This document shows, piece by piece, positions 9,938 to 17,818 of a stretch of DNA of 64,000 bases. The stretch spans positions 122,582-186,581 of the forward strand of contig NZ_WTYC01000012.1 of assembly GCF_009827325.1 (NCBI RefSeq), read 5' to 3'. The DNA is from Qipengyuania vulgaris (GTDB taxonomy: Bacteria; Pseudomonadota; Alphaproteobacteria; Sphingomonadales; Sphingomonadaceae). How positions within the stretch are numbered: the first letter of the stretch is position 1; each line of letters opens with the position of its first letter. The notes beneath the pieces were generated by a model. It saw only the letters and a list, made by a program, of their open reading frames with translations, did no database searches and was not told the origin of the DNA. A program made the translations under genes and the position numbers.

Positions 9938-11796
9938 CCGCTCTCTCCCACGCGCTGTACGTCTGGTTGCCCTGCTTCCTGCGCGACCGTTACGATCTGG
10001 AACATGCCGGCATGCATGTGATAGAGAAGATGGCAGTGAAACGCCCAGTCTCCTGGCTCGTCGGCGGTGAGATCGAACTGGGCGAAGCCGCCGGGCTGCA
10101 CGACCACCGTGTGCTTTTGTGGTTGGCGATCGGCAGGTGCGCCGTTGACGAGCTCGAAGAAATGACCGTGAAGGTGGATCGGGTGCGCCATCATGGTGTT
10201 GTTGACCAGCTTGACCCGAACCCGTTCGTTATAGGCAAAGCGGATCGGCTCGTCGCTGACGGCCGAGAACTTCTCGCCGTCGAACGACCACATGTAGCGT
10301 TCCATGTTCCCGGTGAGATGAATTTCCATCTGGCGCGACGGCGTGCGCAGATCGTCATTCGGTTCGAGCGCGACCAGATCCTTGTAGTTCAGCACCTTAT
10401 GCGGAACCTTGTCGAGGCCGATACCAGGATCGCCCATCCGGTCCTGCGGGTTCATGGCAACCATGTCTATGCCTGGACTGACCTTCACATCGGGTGGCAG
10501 CCTGGACGTGTCGCGCATGTCCATGCCGCCCATCGACATTCCAGCCATTCCGGCCATCGCTCCCTCGCTTGACCCGTCGCCGCTGTCGCTCATGTCCATA
10601 CCGTCCGGCGGCGAGGTTCCATGTCCCATCGCGCTATGATCCATGCCTGACATGTCACCTTCCATTCCAGCCATGCCACCCATACCCGCCATGCCCATAT
10701 CGGCCATCGTCAGGAGCGGCGGATCGCGCAGCGCGGGGACAGGCGCGCGGGCACCGGGGCGGCTGGCAAGCGTCGCGACCGCCATGCCCGAGCGATCCAT
10801 GCTTTCCGCGACGATGGTATGCGCTTCGCCGGTCGGTTCGACGACTATATCGTAGGTCTCGGCGGTGCCGATCTGGAACTCTTCGACCTCGACCGGCCTC
10901 ACGTTGAGACCGTCGGCCGCTACGACCCAGAATTTCAGCCCGGGAATACGGACGTTGTAAAAGGACATGGCGCTGCCATTGATCACCCGGATGCGGACCC
11001 GCTTGCCGCGCGAAAACAGATATTCCAGCCCTTCTTCGGGACCGTGTCCATTGGCGAGGTAAGTGTAGGTCGAGCCCGTGACGTCGAGGATATCTGTCGG
11101 CATCATGCGCATTTCTGCCCACATCCGGCGCTCTTCTCCGGTCAGCGGATAATCATCGGTCAACGTGCGTTGCTGGTAATTGAAGTACCCCTCGCCCTTC
11201 TTCAGCTTCGACATGATTGTGTGGGGATGCATCGGCGTAAATTCGCTGAGCAGCATCACGTAATCGTAGTCGGCCTGCACCGGATCGGGTCCGGTAGGAT
11301 CGACGATGATGGGCCCGTAATGCCCGGCCTGTTCCTGCAGGCCGGAATGGCTATGCCACCAATAGGTGCCAGCCTGCCGTATGGCGGGCATTTCGTAGGT
11401 GAATGTCTGCCGCGGCCGGATTCCGGGAAAGCTCACACCGGGCACACCATCGAACTGAAACGGCACAAGCAGTCCGTGCCAGTGGATCGAACTGTCTTCG
11501 TCCAGCGCATTTGTCACATTGAGATTGACAGGATCGCCTTCTTTCAGCCGCACCAGCGGACCGGGAACGCTACCGTTCACCGCCACTCCCATACCGCTAC
11601 GGCCCTGAACAATTCGCGGGCCGCGCGCGATGGTTAGATCGATATTGCGGCCGGATACTTCATCGAAACCCTGGCGGATCGTCGCGCCATTCATGTTGCC
11701 GCCGCGCGCCCAGGCGGGCATCGCGGCGGTGGCACCAAACAGGCCGCCGGCGACGATACTCGAGCCCAGGAATTTGCGTCGATTGATTGCTTGCAT
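9934..11796 (-). CDS. copA: Copper resistance multicopper oxidase CopA/PcoA
   Basis: A 620-residue periplasmic oxidase, the usual length of CopA/PcoA. The Tat signal is INRRKFLGSSIVAGGLFGA. Copper ligand motifs are HWHGLLVPFQ (~residue 105), WWHSHSGLQEQAGHYG (~146), HPIHLHGHFFEL (~537) and FHCHLLYHMHAGM (~583). A Met-rich domain (residues ~362-415, with MGMAGMGGMAGMEGDM) binds extra Cu(I) in this family. It heads the operon copA-copB-NTF2-PepSY-gcd. A promoter matching the ECF-type consensus seen at two other sites lies 36 bases upstream, partly inside the 3' end of the sigma-factor gene. Confidence 0.93.
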   Translation of the reverse strand: MQAINRRKFLGSSIVAGGLFGATAAMPAWARGGNMNGATIRQGFDEVSGRNIDLTIARGPRIVQGRSGMGVAVNGSVPGPLVRLKEGDPVNLNVTNALDEDSSIHWHGLLVPFQFDGVPGVSFPGIRPRQTFTYEMPAIRQAGTYWWHSHSGLQEQAGHYGPIIVDPTGPDPVQADYDYVMLLSEFTPMHPHTIMSKLKKGEGYFNYQQRTLTDDYPLTGEERRMWAEMRMMPTDILDVTGSTYTYLANGHGPEEGLEYLFSRGKRVRIRVINGSAMSFYNVRIPGLKFWVVAADGLNVRPVEVEEFQIGTAETYDIVVEPTGEAHTIVAESMDRSGMAVATLASRPGARAPVPALRDPPLLTMADMGMAGMGGMAGMEGDMSGMDHSAMGHGTSPPDGMDMSDSGDGSSEGAMAGMAGMSMGGMDMRDTSRLPPDVKVSPGIDMVAMNPQDRMGDPGIGLDKVPHKVLNYKDLVALEPNDDLRTPSRQMEIHLTGNMERYMWSFDGEKFSAVSDEPIRFAYNERVRVKLVNNTMMAHPIHLHGHFFELVNGAPADRQPQKHTVVVQPGGFAQFDLTADEPGDWAFHCHLLYHMHAGMFQIVTVAQEAGQPDVQRVGESG

Positions 11797-11831
11797 GAGA
11801 AAGTCCTGTTCGAAGGAGGTTTGCCCTATCC

Positions 11832-11857
11832 TACGCGGCTGGAGGCGCTTCCCCTCA
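11832..11857 (-). promoter_or_regulatory. Candidate ECF-sigma promoter of the copA operon
   Basis: Read on the minus strand, TGAGGGGA is followed by 13 bases and then GCGTA. The copA ATG lies 36 bases after the GCGTA box. The same two boxes at the same 13-base spacing occur on both strands in the 13.2 kb intergenic region. The upstream box overlaps the last codons of the ECF sigma gene. Assignment to that sigma factor is inferred. Confidence 0.55.
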
Positions 11858-12415
11858 CGCGCGCGAAATTTTTTCCTTCAGAGCCTTTCGGGCACGGTAG
11901 ACCAGCGATTCCACCGCCTTCTCCGAAACACCCATTATATCGGCAACCTCGTTCTGGCTTCGCCCATCGATGGCAACGAGAATCAGCGCCTCGCGCAGCC
12001 GCACGGGAAGCCGTTGAATTTCGGCATGGGTCTTTTGCAGAAGCTGCCGATCGACTGTCTCGGATTCCGGCGAGGGCGCAGGATCGGAGGCAAGTTCCGG
12101 CATGGAAGCCTTTCCGAACCCCAGGAACTGCGCTGCCTTCCGCCTGCGGAGTTTGTCGCGGCATTTGTTGAGTGTGATCGTCGTGAGGAACGGGAGAACG
12201 GGCCGCGCCGGATCGAGGCGCTTGCGGGCGATCCACGCCGAAGCAAGGGCATTCTGCACAACGTCTTCGGCTTCATCATGTGAGCCAACCATTCGCAATG
12301 AGGTTGCAAGCAGGCGGGGTATGAGCGGTTCTACAAGTTCCGTGAATGCGCGGCGGTCACCGGCGGCAACTTTTGCAACAAGCGCCTGCTCCTGACTATC
12401 CGGCTGCCCCTGCAC
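11855..12415 (-). CDS. ECF RNA polymerase sigma factor (CnrH-like)
   Basis: A 186-residue sigma-70 family factor. Region 2 runs around residues 20-90 (PRLLATSLRMVGSHDEAEDV, then LPFLTTITLNKCRDKLRRRK). Region 4 is C-terminal (IQRLPVRLREALILVAIDGR, NEVADIMGVSEKAVESLVYR). It starts with GTG seven bases after the sensor gene, in the order anti-sigma, sensor, sigma, the same order as cnrYXH in Cupriavidus. It probably directs transcription of copA-copB-gcd, its own operon and the divergent 13.3 kb operon. Which metal releases it is not shown; copper is likely from its neighbours. Confidence 0.85.
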   Translation of the reverse strand: MQGQPDSQEQALVAKVAAGDRRAFTELVEPLIPRLLATSLRMVGSHDEAEDVVQNALASAWIARKRLDPARPVLPFLTTITLNKCRDKLRRRKAAQFLGFGKASMPELASDPAPSPESETVDRQLLQKTHAEIQRLPVRLREALILVAIDGRSQNEVADIMGVSEKAVESLVYRARKALKEKISRA

Positions 12416-12422
12416 TCCGCGA

Positions 12423-12866
12423 TCATTCCGAAGGCGAACCGGTCAGTGACCGGGCAACCTGCTGATCGAATTCGCGTTGCTGCTCTTGGTCGAGAATGCG
12501 GCGCATCGCGAAAACATGCCGGACCGTCGCCTTCTGCAATTCGCCCATGCTCTGGTGGACCTCGTCGATGGCTAGACTGACCTCGGGGCCGTATTCATGC
12601 TCCTTGTCCATCGCGGCGGCCAGATTGGCGTTAGCACGCCGAACCGCCAGTTCGCGCTGGGCGTTCTCGATTGCGTAGCGCTCCTCGAGACGGTCGAGCC
12701 GATCTTCCTGTTGGGCGGTGAGGTCGAGCTGTTCGTGAACGAATTCGTGGAGACTGCCCGGCTGGGTTGGCGCGAACCATCGCTCTGCTGCGACCGCGCC
12801 CAGAAATCCCGCAAGAGCAGCGAGTAGGACGGCAAGCGCGATATACAGTTTGGGACTTTTCATCAA
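12423..12866 (-). CDS. CnrX/ZraP-type periplasmic metal sensor, membrane-anchored
   Basis: This 147-residue protein has one N-terminal helix (LYIALAVLLAALAGFLGAVA) and a helical periplasmic domain rich in heptads (LDLTAQQEDRLDRLEERYAI; MRRILDQEQQREFDQQVARS). The family (heavy-metal-resistance domain, CnrX/CpxP/ZraP-like) binds metals as a dimer and passes the signal to a membrane anti-sigma factor. His and Met near HEFVHEQLDL, EHEYGPE and RHVFAMRR are candidate ligands. It overlaps the anti-sigma gene by four bases (ATGA). Confidence 0.72.
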   Translation of the reverse strand: MMKSPKLYIALAVLLAALAGFLGAVAAERWFAPTQPGSLHEFVHEQLDLTAQQEDRLDRLEERYAIENAQRELAVRRANANLAAAMDKEHEYGPEVSLAIDEVHQSMGELQKATVRHVFAMRRILDQEQQREFDQQVARSLTGSPSE

Positions 12867-13138
12867 TCGACGTGTAGCAGCGCGGCGGGAGAAAGGCGGG
12901 CGTCGCTAAATAGCGGGTAGGCGGGTTCCTGAGCATAGACAGGAGCCTGAACCGTGAGGGCACCCGCGCCGAGTCCAACTGCGAACAGGCCGGCAAACAG
13001 CATGCTGCGCATGGCCCCGTCCCGCCGCGCACTCATATCGCCGACACGTTCCCAGACGCCTTCCATGAAGCCGCCGAGCACGCTCGGTGCAATATCGTGG
13101 GCAAGAGCGCTCAGAATAGGGTCCAGGTCCTGTTCCAT
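12863..13138 (-). CDS. Small membrane anti-sigma factor (CnrY-like)
   Basis: This 91-residue protein begins MEQDLDPILSALAHDIAPSV. It has a short cytoplasmic amphipathic part, one membrane helix (SMLFAGLFAVGLGAGALTV) and a periplasmic tail. Small single-pass proteins of this layout sequester ECF factors in Cnr/Nrs-type systems. The ORF is open to 13282, but the candidate promoter at 13179-13204 lies inside that extension, so the ATG at 13138 is preferred. Function is inferred mainly from position before a CnrX-like sensor and an ECF sigma gene. Confidence 0.6.
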   Translation of the reverse strand: MEQDLDPILSALAHDIAPSVLGGFMEGVWERVGDMSARRDGAMRSMLFAGLFAVGLGAGALTVQAPVYAQEPAYPLFSDARLSPAALLHVD

Positions 13139-13178
13139 CGGTGCGGGTCGATCCTTCAACTGCTGTTCGTTCTTCCCA

Positions 13179-13204
13179 TACGCGCGGCGCGTCCGCTCCC
13201 CGCA
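13179..13204 (-). promoter_or_regulatory. Candidate ECF-sigma promoter of the anti-sigma/sensor/sigma operon
   Basis: On the minus strand TGCGGGGA is followed by 13 bases and GCGTA, the same pattern as at copA. The GCGTA box ends 41 bases before the preferred anti-sigma ATG, a normal leader length. This would make the signalling operon autoregulated. Confidence 0.5.
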
Positions 13205-13215
13205 AAGATATTTAA

Positions 13216-13241
13216 TGAGGGGAGGCGGCTCGGGATGCGTA
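13216..13241 (+). promoter_or_regulatory. Candidate ECF-sigma promoter of the rightward DUF2231/DUF411 operon
   Basis: TGAGGGGA, 13 bases, GCGTA on the plus strand, back to back with the minus-strand copy (11 bases separate the two TGnGGGGA boxes). The first gene starts 49 bases downstream. Position and identical spacing argue for a shared divergent control region. Confidence 0.5.
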
Positions 13242-13290
13242 ACAGGCAGCATAGCTCTCGTTAATCTGCGGTGAAAGGGCACGCGCCACC

Positions 13291-13950
13291 ATGAAAGCAG
13301 TCCATTTTTTGATACTTGTTTGCGCGGTGATCCTGCCGCTCGGTCCTGTTTATGCGCACGGCGACGAAGCGCATGATCCCGCTACGAACGCTGCCGCCTC
13401 TTCCGAGCCAAGTCAGGAAGCGACTGGCATGAGCGGGATGCAAAGCGCCTCGGGTCAGTCTGCCGAAGCCGGCCACGGCTCCGACGGCCATGATGACGCA
13501 TCCGGCGGACACGAGAGCGTCAGTGAGGGTGACTTTGTCACTGTCCTCAAGAAGCTGCATCCCGCGACGATCCATTTCCCGATTGCACTGTTCCTGCTGG
13601 CAGCCTTGGCCGAATTGTTCGTCATGGCCGGGAGAGGCGCTGCAGCCGAACCCGCTGTCCGCGTGCTGATCTATGGCGGTGCGGGCGGTGCCGTCGTCGC
13701 AGCCCTGTTCGGCTGGATTCATACCGGCCTCTGGTTTGGCGGCGATACGGTCATGCATCTCCACCGCTGGAACGGAATGCTGATCGCCGCGCTCGGTCTC
13801 GCTCTTGCCGCCCTTGCTTACAGGCCGCGTAAAGACAGAGTCCTTCTGCGCACCGGACTTTTCGCGATGGCCGCGCTCATTCTGCTTCAGGGTTTTCTCG
13901 GCGGAGAGCTTGCGCACGGCCCCGATCACCTTGGCCTCTCCTGGATCTGA
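13291..13950 (+). CDS. DUF2231 membrane protein with His-rich periplasmic segment
   Basis: This 219-residue protein has a signal peptide (MKAVHFLILVCAVILPLGPVYA), a His/Asp/Ser/Gly-rich segment (residues ~23-85, including HGSDGHDDASGGHE) that could bind metal, and a DUF2231-type four-helix membrane domain beginning LHPATIHFPIALFLLAALAE. Conserved His residues in the helices (LHPATIHFP, HTGLWFGG, MHLHRWNG) could coordinate metal or heme. It is the first gene after the divergent candidate promoter. Function of the family is unknown; a role in metal handling is inferred. Confidence 0.7.
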   Translation: MKAVHFLILVCAVILPLGPVYAHGDEAHDPATNAAASSEPSQEATGMSGMQSASGQSAEAGHGSDGHDDASGGHESVSEGDFVTVLKKLHPATIHFPIALFLLAALAELFVMAGRGAAAEPAVRVLIYGGAGGAVVAALFGWIHTGLWFGGDTVMHLHRWNGMLIAALGLALAALAYRPRKDRVLLRTGLFAMAALILLQGFLGGELAHGPDHLGLSWI

Positions 13951-13959
13951 AGGATAAAC

Positions 13960-14352
13960 ATGATGCAGCATTTCAAGACGAAGAAGATGATTGGAACGCT
14001 TTTCCTCGGGACCGCGCTGGCGGGCTTGGCGGCGTGCGATCAACAACCCGAGCCTATGGCGGATGACGGAAATACGGCTGCCATCGAGACAGCACCGGCG
14101 AGCGCGCCGTCGCCAGTTGAGGCCGCTTCCGTAAATTCGACCGAGACCGGCGTAGAAACCGCGCCCGTCGCCAGCGTACCCGCGACCGAGCGCAAGCCGG
14201 CTGGTCCGGCCGAAGCGCCACCACCGCGCACGCCGACAACTGGTTTGACGCCGGCACCCGCTCCAACGACCTCGGATGTTCCGGAACCGGTCGACCCGCA
14301 TGCAGGGCACAACATGGAGACCATGTCCGATCACGACATGGAAGGAATGTAG
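13960..14352 (+). CDS. Pro/Ala-rich lipoprotein of unknown function
   Basis: A 130-residue protein with a lipoprotein signal (MIGTLFLGTALAGLAAC). The mature part is low in complexity (many Pro, Ala, Thr, Glu) and ends in a His/Met cluster (DPHAGHNMETMSDHDMEGM) that looks able to bind copper. No folded domain is visible. It sits nine bases after the DUF2231 gene and 11 before the DUF411 gene. The composition suggests a flexible periplasmic tether carrying a metal-binding tail. Confidence 0.6.
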   Translation: MMQHFKTKKMIGTLFLGTALAGLAACDQQPEPMADDGNTAAIETAPASAPSPVEAASVNSTETGVETAPVASVPATERKPAGPAEAPPPRTPTTGLTPAPAPTTSDVPEPVDPHAGHNMETMSDHDMEGM

Positions 14353-14363
14353 GAGATTTGAGC

Positions 14364-14840
14364 ATGAAATTCATAGTTACTGGCTTGGGCATACGCCGCG
14401 CGCGCGCGGCACTCGCTACTTTCGGCGTGATCCTCCTTGCAGCCTGCACGAGCGCCGCACAGGCAAGCCCCTATGTAATGTTCCGCGATCCGCAATGCGG
14501 ATGCTGCGGGGAATGGGCGAAGCATGTTCGCACCGGTCTGGATCACGAGGTCATGGTTCGCGAAGACCGTCCCATGGCCGAGGTAAAGGCCGAAGCAGGC
14601 GTGCCTGACGGCTTGGTCTCCTGCCACACGATGGAAGTCGATGGCTATGTGATTGAGGGTCATGTTCCCGCACGCGAGATCGCGCGCCTTCTCGAAGAAC
14701 GACCCGACGGCGTGACTGGCCTCGCCGTTGCGGGAATGCCCCTTGGCTCCCCCGGCATGGAAGTTGGCGGGAGGGTGCAGCCCTACCAGGTCATCGCTTT
14801 CGGACCTGCGGGCGAGCGCGTATTTGCAAGCTATCCATGA
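14364..14840 (+). CDS. DUF411 family protein
   Basis: A 158-residue exported protein with a signal ending near SAAQA and the DUF411 signature: YVMFRDPQCGCCGEWAKHV early, and LVSCHTMEVDGYVIEGHVPA in the middle. The paired Cys-Cys and later Cys-His are probable metal ligands. DUF411 proteins are widespread in copper/silver clusters, but their reaction is unknown. ATG at 14364 was chosen over the TTG six bases upstream because AGGAG lies at the right distance from it. Confidence 0.8.
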   Translation: MKFIVTGLGIRRARAALATFGVILLAACTSAAQASPYVMFRDPQCGCCGEWAKHVRTGLDHEVMVREDRPMAEVKAEAGVPDGLVSCHTMEVDGYVIEGHVPAREIARLLEERPDGVTGLAVAGMPLGSPGMEVGGRVQPYQVIAFGPAGERVFASYP

Positions 14841-14890
14841 CCCGCTGGAGCGGGCTGGAGTGAAAGCATTCGATTGAAAGGAAAGCCGAT

Positions 14891-15166
14891 ATGACCCATC
14901 GATCGATTCGCCCGGAAATCTTGCGATGGGGCTGGACGCTCAGCAGCTTTCTGCTTCTCAGCTATTTTCTCTGTGTGGGTTTCGGCCTCCTTTTCCCTGA
15001 GCGGTTTCACATGCACGAGGCCTGGGCGCCTCTCCTGCCAGGCTTCGAATGGCTAACCTGGCGCGGCTTCCTTGCCGGAGCCGTCGGCAGCTTCCTTTAT
15101 GGCTGGTACATTGGCGTTATCGTGGTGCCGCTTTACGCCGTGTTTGGTCGAGAAAAACGCGGATGA
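14891..15166 (+). CDS. Small two-helix membrane protein (DUF5676-like)
   Basis: A 91-residue protein with two hydrophobic helices (SSFLLLSYFLCVGFGLLFP and FLAGAVGSFLYGWYIGVIVV) separated by a short loop (HMHEAWAPLLPGFEWLTW). AGGAAAG precedes the ATG. It resembles DUF5676 membrane proteins that accompany metal transporters and copper oxidases. It lies between the DUF411 and APC permease genes on the same strand. Confidence 0.6.
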   Translation: MTHRSIRPEILRWGWTLSSFLLLSYFLCVGFGLLFPERFHMHEAWAPLLPGFEWLTWRGFLAGAVGSFLYGWYIGVIVVPLYAVFGREKRG

Positions 15167-15242
15167 CGATACACCTCATACTCCACAGGACCTGTCTTCA
15201 TCGACGCGTTCCCGGCATTCCGGACGGGGGAGTTCGAGCCTT

Positions 15243-16652
15243 ATGACGGCGACGAAGCATGGCACACATACCGCGATGGAAAGTGCGCCCGACGCCGCTG
15301 GTAAGGGGACAATAAGTCTCGCCGGGGGTGTGGCTATGGGTACCGGCGTGATGATCGGCGCTGGGATCTTCGCTCTCACCGGTCAGATCGCGGAACTTGC
15401 CGGCCCGCTGTTCCCGCTATCGTTCGTTCTGGGCGCACTCGTCACATCGCTGGCCGCCTATAGCTACATCAAGATGTCCAATGCGTGGCCATCGTCGGGC
15501 GGCATCGCGATGATTCTGCAGAAAGCCTATGGTCCTGGCGTCGTTGCGGCCTCGGCTTCCCTGCTCATGGCGCTTTCGATGGTTATCAACGAAAGCCTCG
15601 TTGCGCGAACCTTTGCTACCTACGCCCTGCGACCGTTCGGGCTTGAGGAGAACAGTCTCCTGCTGTCAGCCCTGGCTCTTGGGTTGATCGTATTCGCCTA
15701 TATCGTGAACAAGGCGGGCAATCGATCGGTGAGCGGCTTCTCGCTTGTCATGTCGGCGATCAAGATCGGCGGGATCGCTCTGTTCGCCGTGGCCGCAATC
15801 GCCGCGAGCGGATTTTTCTCCGGCGCGTTTGCCGAGCCTGCGTCTATGACGAGCGGCGGCGCGTTCCTGGCGTCGGTCGCGTTCTCGATCCTGGCGTTCA
15901 AGGGCTTTACCACGATCACCAATAGCGGCGGAGAGATCGTCGATCCGCATCGCAATGTAGGCCGCACGATCATGATCTCGATCGCGATCTGCGTCGTCAC
16001 CTACCTGCTCGTCGCGTTCGCGGTCGGGTCCAGTCTGACGATCGGCCAGATCGTCGAGGCGCGCGATTATTCGCTCGCTGCCGCCGCCCGGCCGGCGCTT
16101 GGAGAGCTCGGGTTCTGGTTTACCATCGTCATTGCGATTGCGGCGACCACTTCGGGCGTGATCGCCAGCGTATTTGCAGTCTCGCGGATGCTCACCATGC
16201 TGACCGAGATGAAGATGATCCCGCACAGTCACTTCGGCATGAAGGGTCCGATCCGCGGTCACTTGCTGGTCTATACGGTGGTGATCGCGGGCACGCTCGC
16301 GGTGCTGTTCGACCTGTCGCGGATCGCTTCGCTCGGGGCGTTCTTCTATCTCGTCATGGACATGCTGGTCCATTGGGGCGTGTACCGCCATCTGCGCAAG
16401 GAGATCGGGGCCAAGGGTTCGGTCCTGCTTGCGGCAATCGCTGCCGACGGCGTAATTCTTGTCGCCTTTGCGGGGGTGAAGCTCGATTCCGACCCCGCCA
16501 TCGTGGTGATCGGGGCGGTCCTCATAGCTGCGGTATTTGGTCTCGAAGCCCTGTTCCTGCGCCGGAGACGTGCGGAGGATGGGAACGCGCATGCGGACGC
16601 CGGCGTCAATGGAAGCAGCCAAGACCATCAAAACGAGGCAGAAAAACAATGA
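15243..16652 (+). CDS. APC-superfamily amino-acid/polyamine-type permease
   Basis: A 469-residue inner-membrane transporter with ~12 helices. The first helix motif GVMIGAGIFALTGQIAELAG is characteristic of the APC superfamily; the conserved segment SVAFSILAFKGFTTITNSGG matches helix 6 and its loop. The ATG after SSSL was chosen; the ORF is open upstream but overlaps the previous gene in another frame. It overlaps the glutaredoxin-MauE gene by four bases (ATGA). Substrate unknown; the coupling to a thiol-redox gene makes a thiol or sulfur amino acid conceivable, but that is a guess. Confidence 0.8.
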   Translation: MTATKHGTHTAMESAPDAAGKGTISLAGGVAMGTGVMIGAGIFALTGQIAELAGPLFPLSFVLGALVTSLAAYSYIKMSNAWPSSGGIAMILQKAYGPGVVAASASLLMALSMVINESLVARTFATYALRPFGLEENSLLLSALALGLIVFAYIVNKAGNRSVSGFSLVMSAIKIGGIALFAVAAIAASGFFSGAFAEPASMTSGGAFLASVAFSILAFKGFTTITNSGGEIVDPHRNVGRTIMISIAICVVTYLLVAFAVGSSLTIGQIVEARDYSLAAAARPALGELGFWFTIVIAIAATTSGVIASVFAVSRMLTMLTEMKMIPHSHFGMKGPIRGHLLVYTVVIAGTLAVLFDLSRIASLGAFFYLVMDMLVHWGVYRHLRKEIGAKGSVLLAAIAADGVILVAFAGVKLDSDPAIVVIGAVLIAAVFGLEALFLRRRRAEDGNAHADAGVNGSSQDHQNEAEKQ

Positions 16653-17404
16653 AGCAGGCAAAAGTATACCGGATGGTGATGGACAAGCACATCTGTCCAT
16701 ACGGCCTGAAAACGGTCGACCTGCTCGAACGGCAGGGTTTTGCGGTCGAGGACAATCACCTCTCCTCGCGCGAAGAAACCGACGCGTTCAAGCAAGAGCA
16801 TGGCGTCGAGACGACACCGCAGACCTTTATCGATGGCAAGCGGATCGGCGGATACGACGATGTCCGCGCCCATTTCGGCAAGAAGAGAACGCAGACCGGC
16901 GACGACACGATCAGCTATCAACCCGTCATCGCCATCTTCGCGATCGCGGCGCTGCTTGGCCTCGCCATCAGCTGGTACGCGCTTGGCGAGCTGCTCACCG
17001 TGCAAGCTGCCGAATGGTTTGTCAGTCTGTCAATGTGCTTGCTCGCGGTGCAGAAGCTGCAGGACGTCCGCAGCTTCTCGACCATGTTCCTCAATTACGA
17101 TCTGCTGGCGCAGCGCTGGGTGCGCTACGGTTTCGTCTATCCCTTCGGCGAGGCGCTGGCTGGTATCCTGATGACCGCGCATGCGCTGCCGATCATCTCG
17201 GTACCGGTCTCACTGTTCATAGGCACGATTGGTGCCGTCAGCGTGTTCTACGCGGTCTACATCCAGAAGCGTGAGCTCAAATGCGCCTGCGTGGGCGGCA
17301 GTTCCAACGTGCCGCTGGGGTTCGTGTCGCTGACCGAGAACCTGTTCATGATCGGTATGGGCCTCTGGATGGGAGCAAAGGCGCTGGGCTGGATCACTTT
17401 ATGA
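16649..17404 (+). CDS. Glutaredoxin-MauE/DoxX-like fusion membrane protein
   Basis: A 251-residue fusion. Residues ~5-78 are a glutaredoxin with active-site CPYG (DKHICPYGLKTVDLL) and the cis-Pro region TTPQTFIDGKRIGGYDD. Residues ~95-250 are a four- or five-helix MauE-like membrane domain with a conserved Cys pair (RELKCACVGGSSNVPLG). In the methylamine system MauE helps cysteine/disulfide maturation in the periplasm. The fusion may move reducing equivalents across the membrane to exported metalloproteins. It overlaps both neighbours by four bases. Confidence 0.8.
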   Translation: MKQAKVYRMVMDKHICPYGLKTVDLLERQGFAVEDNHLSSREETDAFKQEHGVETTPQTFIDGKRIGGYDDVRAHFGKKRTQTGDDTISYQPVIAIFAIAALLGLAISWYALGELLTVQAAEWFVSLSMCLLAVQKLQDVRSFSTMFLNYDLLAQRWVRYGFVYPFGEALAGILMTAHALPIISVPVSLFIGTIGAVSVFYAVYIQKRELKCACVGGSSNVPLGFVSLTENLFMIGMGLWMGAKALGWITL

Positions 17405-17817
17405 TCGCGGCTCTGCTCCTCGGCTTCGTCCTATTTGCGGTCTCGCTCTATTTTCATATGTGGATGCTGCGCGGCGCCAAGGCCCTTTCCCCGCCCGGGA
17501 AGGAGCCAAGGCATCTTCGGGTCCTTGCCGGCTCGTCCCTGGTTCTTGCCAGCCATCTCGTCATCGCCGGTATCTTTGCAGGCGGTATGTATCTCGCCAG
17601 TGTTTGGGGACTTGGAGCGCTGGAGCAGGACGTCATCGATAGCTGGATGGACTATTATTACTTCGCGCTGATTACGATATCGACTGTCGGACTGGGCGAT
17701 ATTCTGCCCGCCGGTCACATGCGCGCTATTTCCGGAATAGCCGCACTGACCGGGTTCCTGATGATCAGCTGCACCGCCCAATATGTCTACCAGACCATGA
17801 GCAAACAGGAGAACTGA
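17401..17817 (+). CDS. Two-helix potassium-channel-like protein
   Basis: This 138-residue protein has an N-terminal helix, a second helix (SSLVLASHLVIAGIFAGGMY), a pore loop with selectivity-filter-like TISTVGLGD, and a last helix (ISGIAALTGFLMISCTAQYV). The filter TVGLGD differs from canonical TVGYGD by Leu for Tyr, a variant also seen in functional channels. The ATG overlaps the preceding stop (ATGA), and the next gene begins one base after this stop. A channel inside a metal operon is notable; ion selectivity is not established. Confidence 0.7.
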   Translation: MIAALLLGFVLFAVSLYFHMWMLRGAKALSPPGKEPRHLRVLAGSSLVLASHLVIAGIFAGGMYLASVWGLGALEQDVIDSWMDYYYFALITISTVGLGDILPAGHMRAISGIAALTGFLMISCTAQYVYQTMSKQEN

Positions 17818-17818
17818 T

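Noticed and set aside
10540..10710. Second repeat-rich tract
   Set aside because: It is the Met-rich copper-binding domain of CopA, not a DNA repeat element.
13261..14334. 357-codon minus-strand frame opposite the DUF2231 and lipoprotein genes
   Set aside because: Arg/His-rich antisense frame; the plus-strand genes have signal peptides and ribosome sites.
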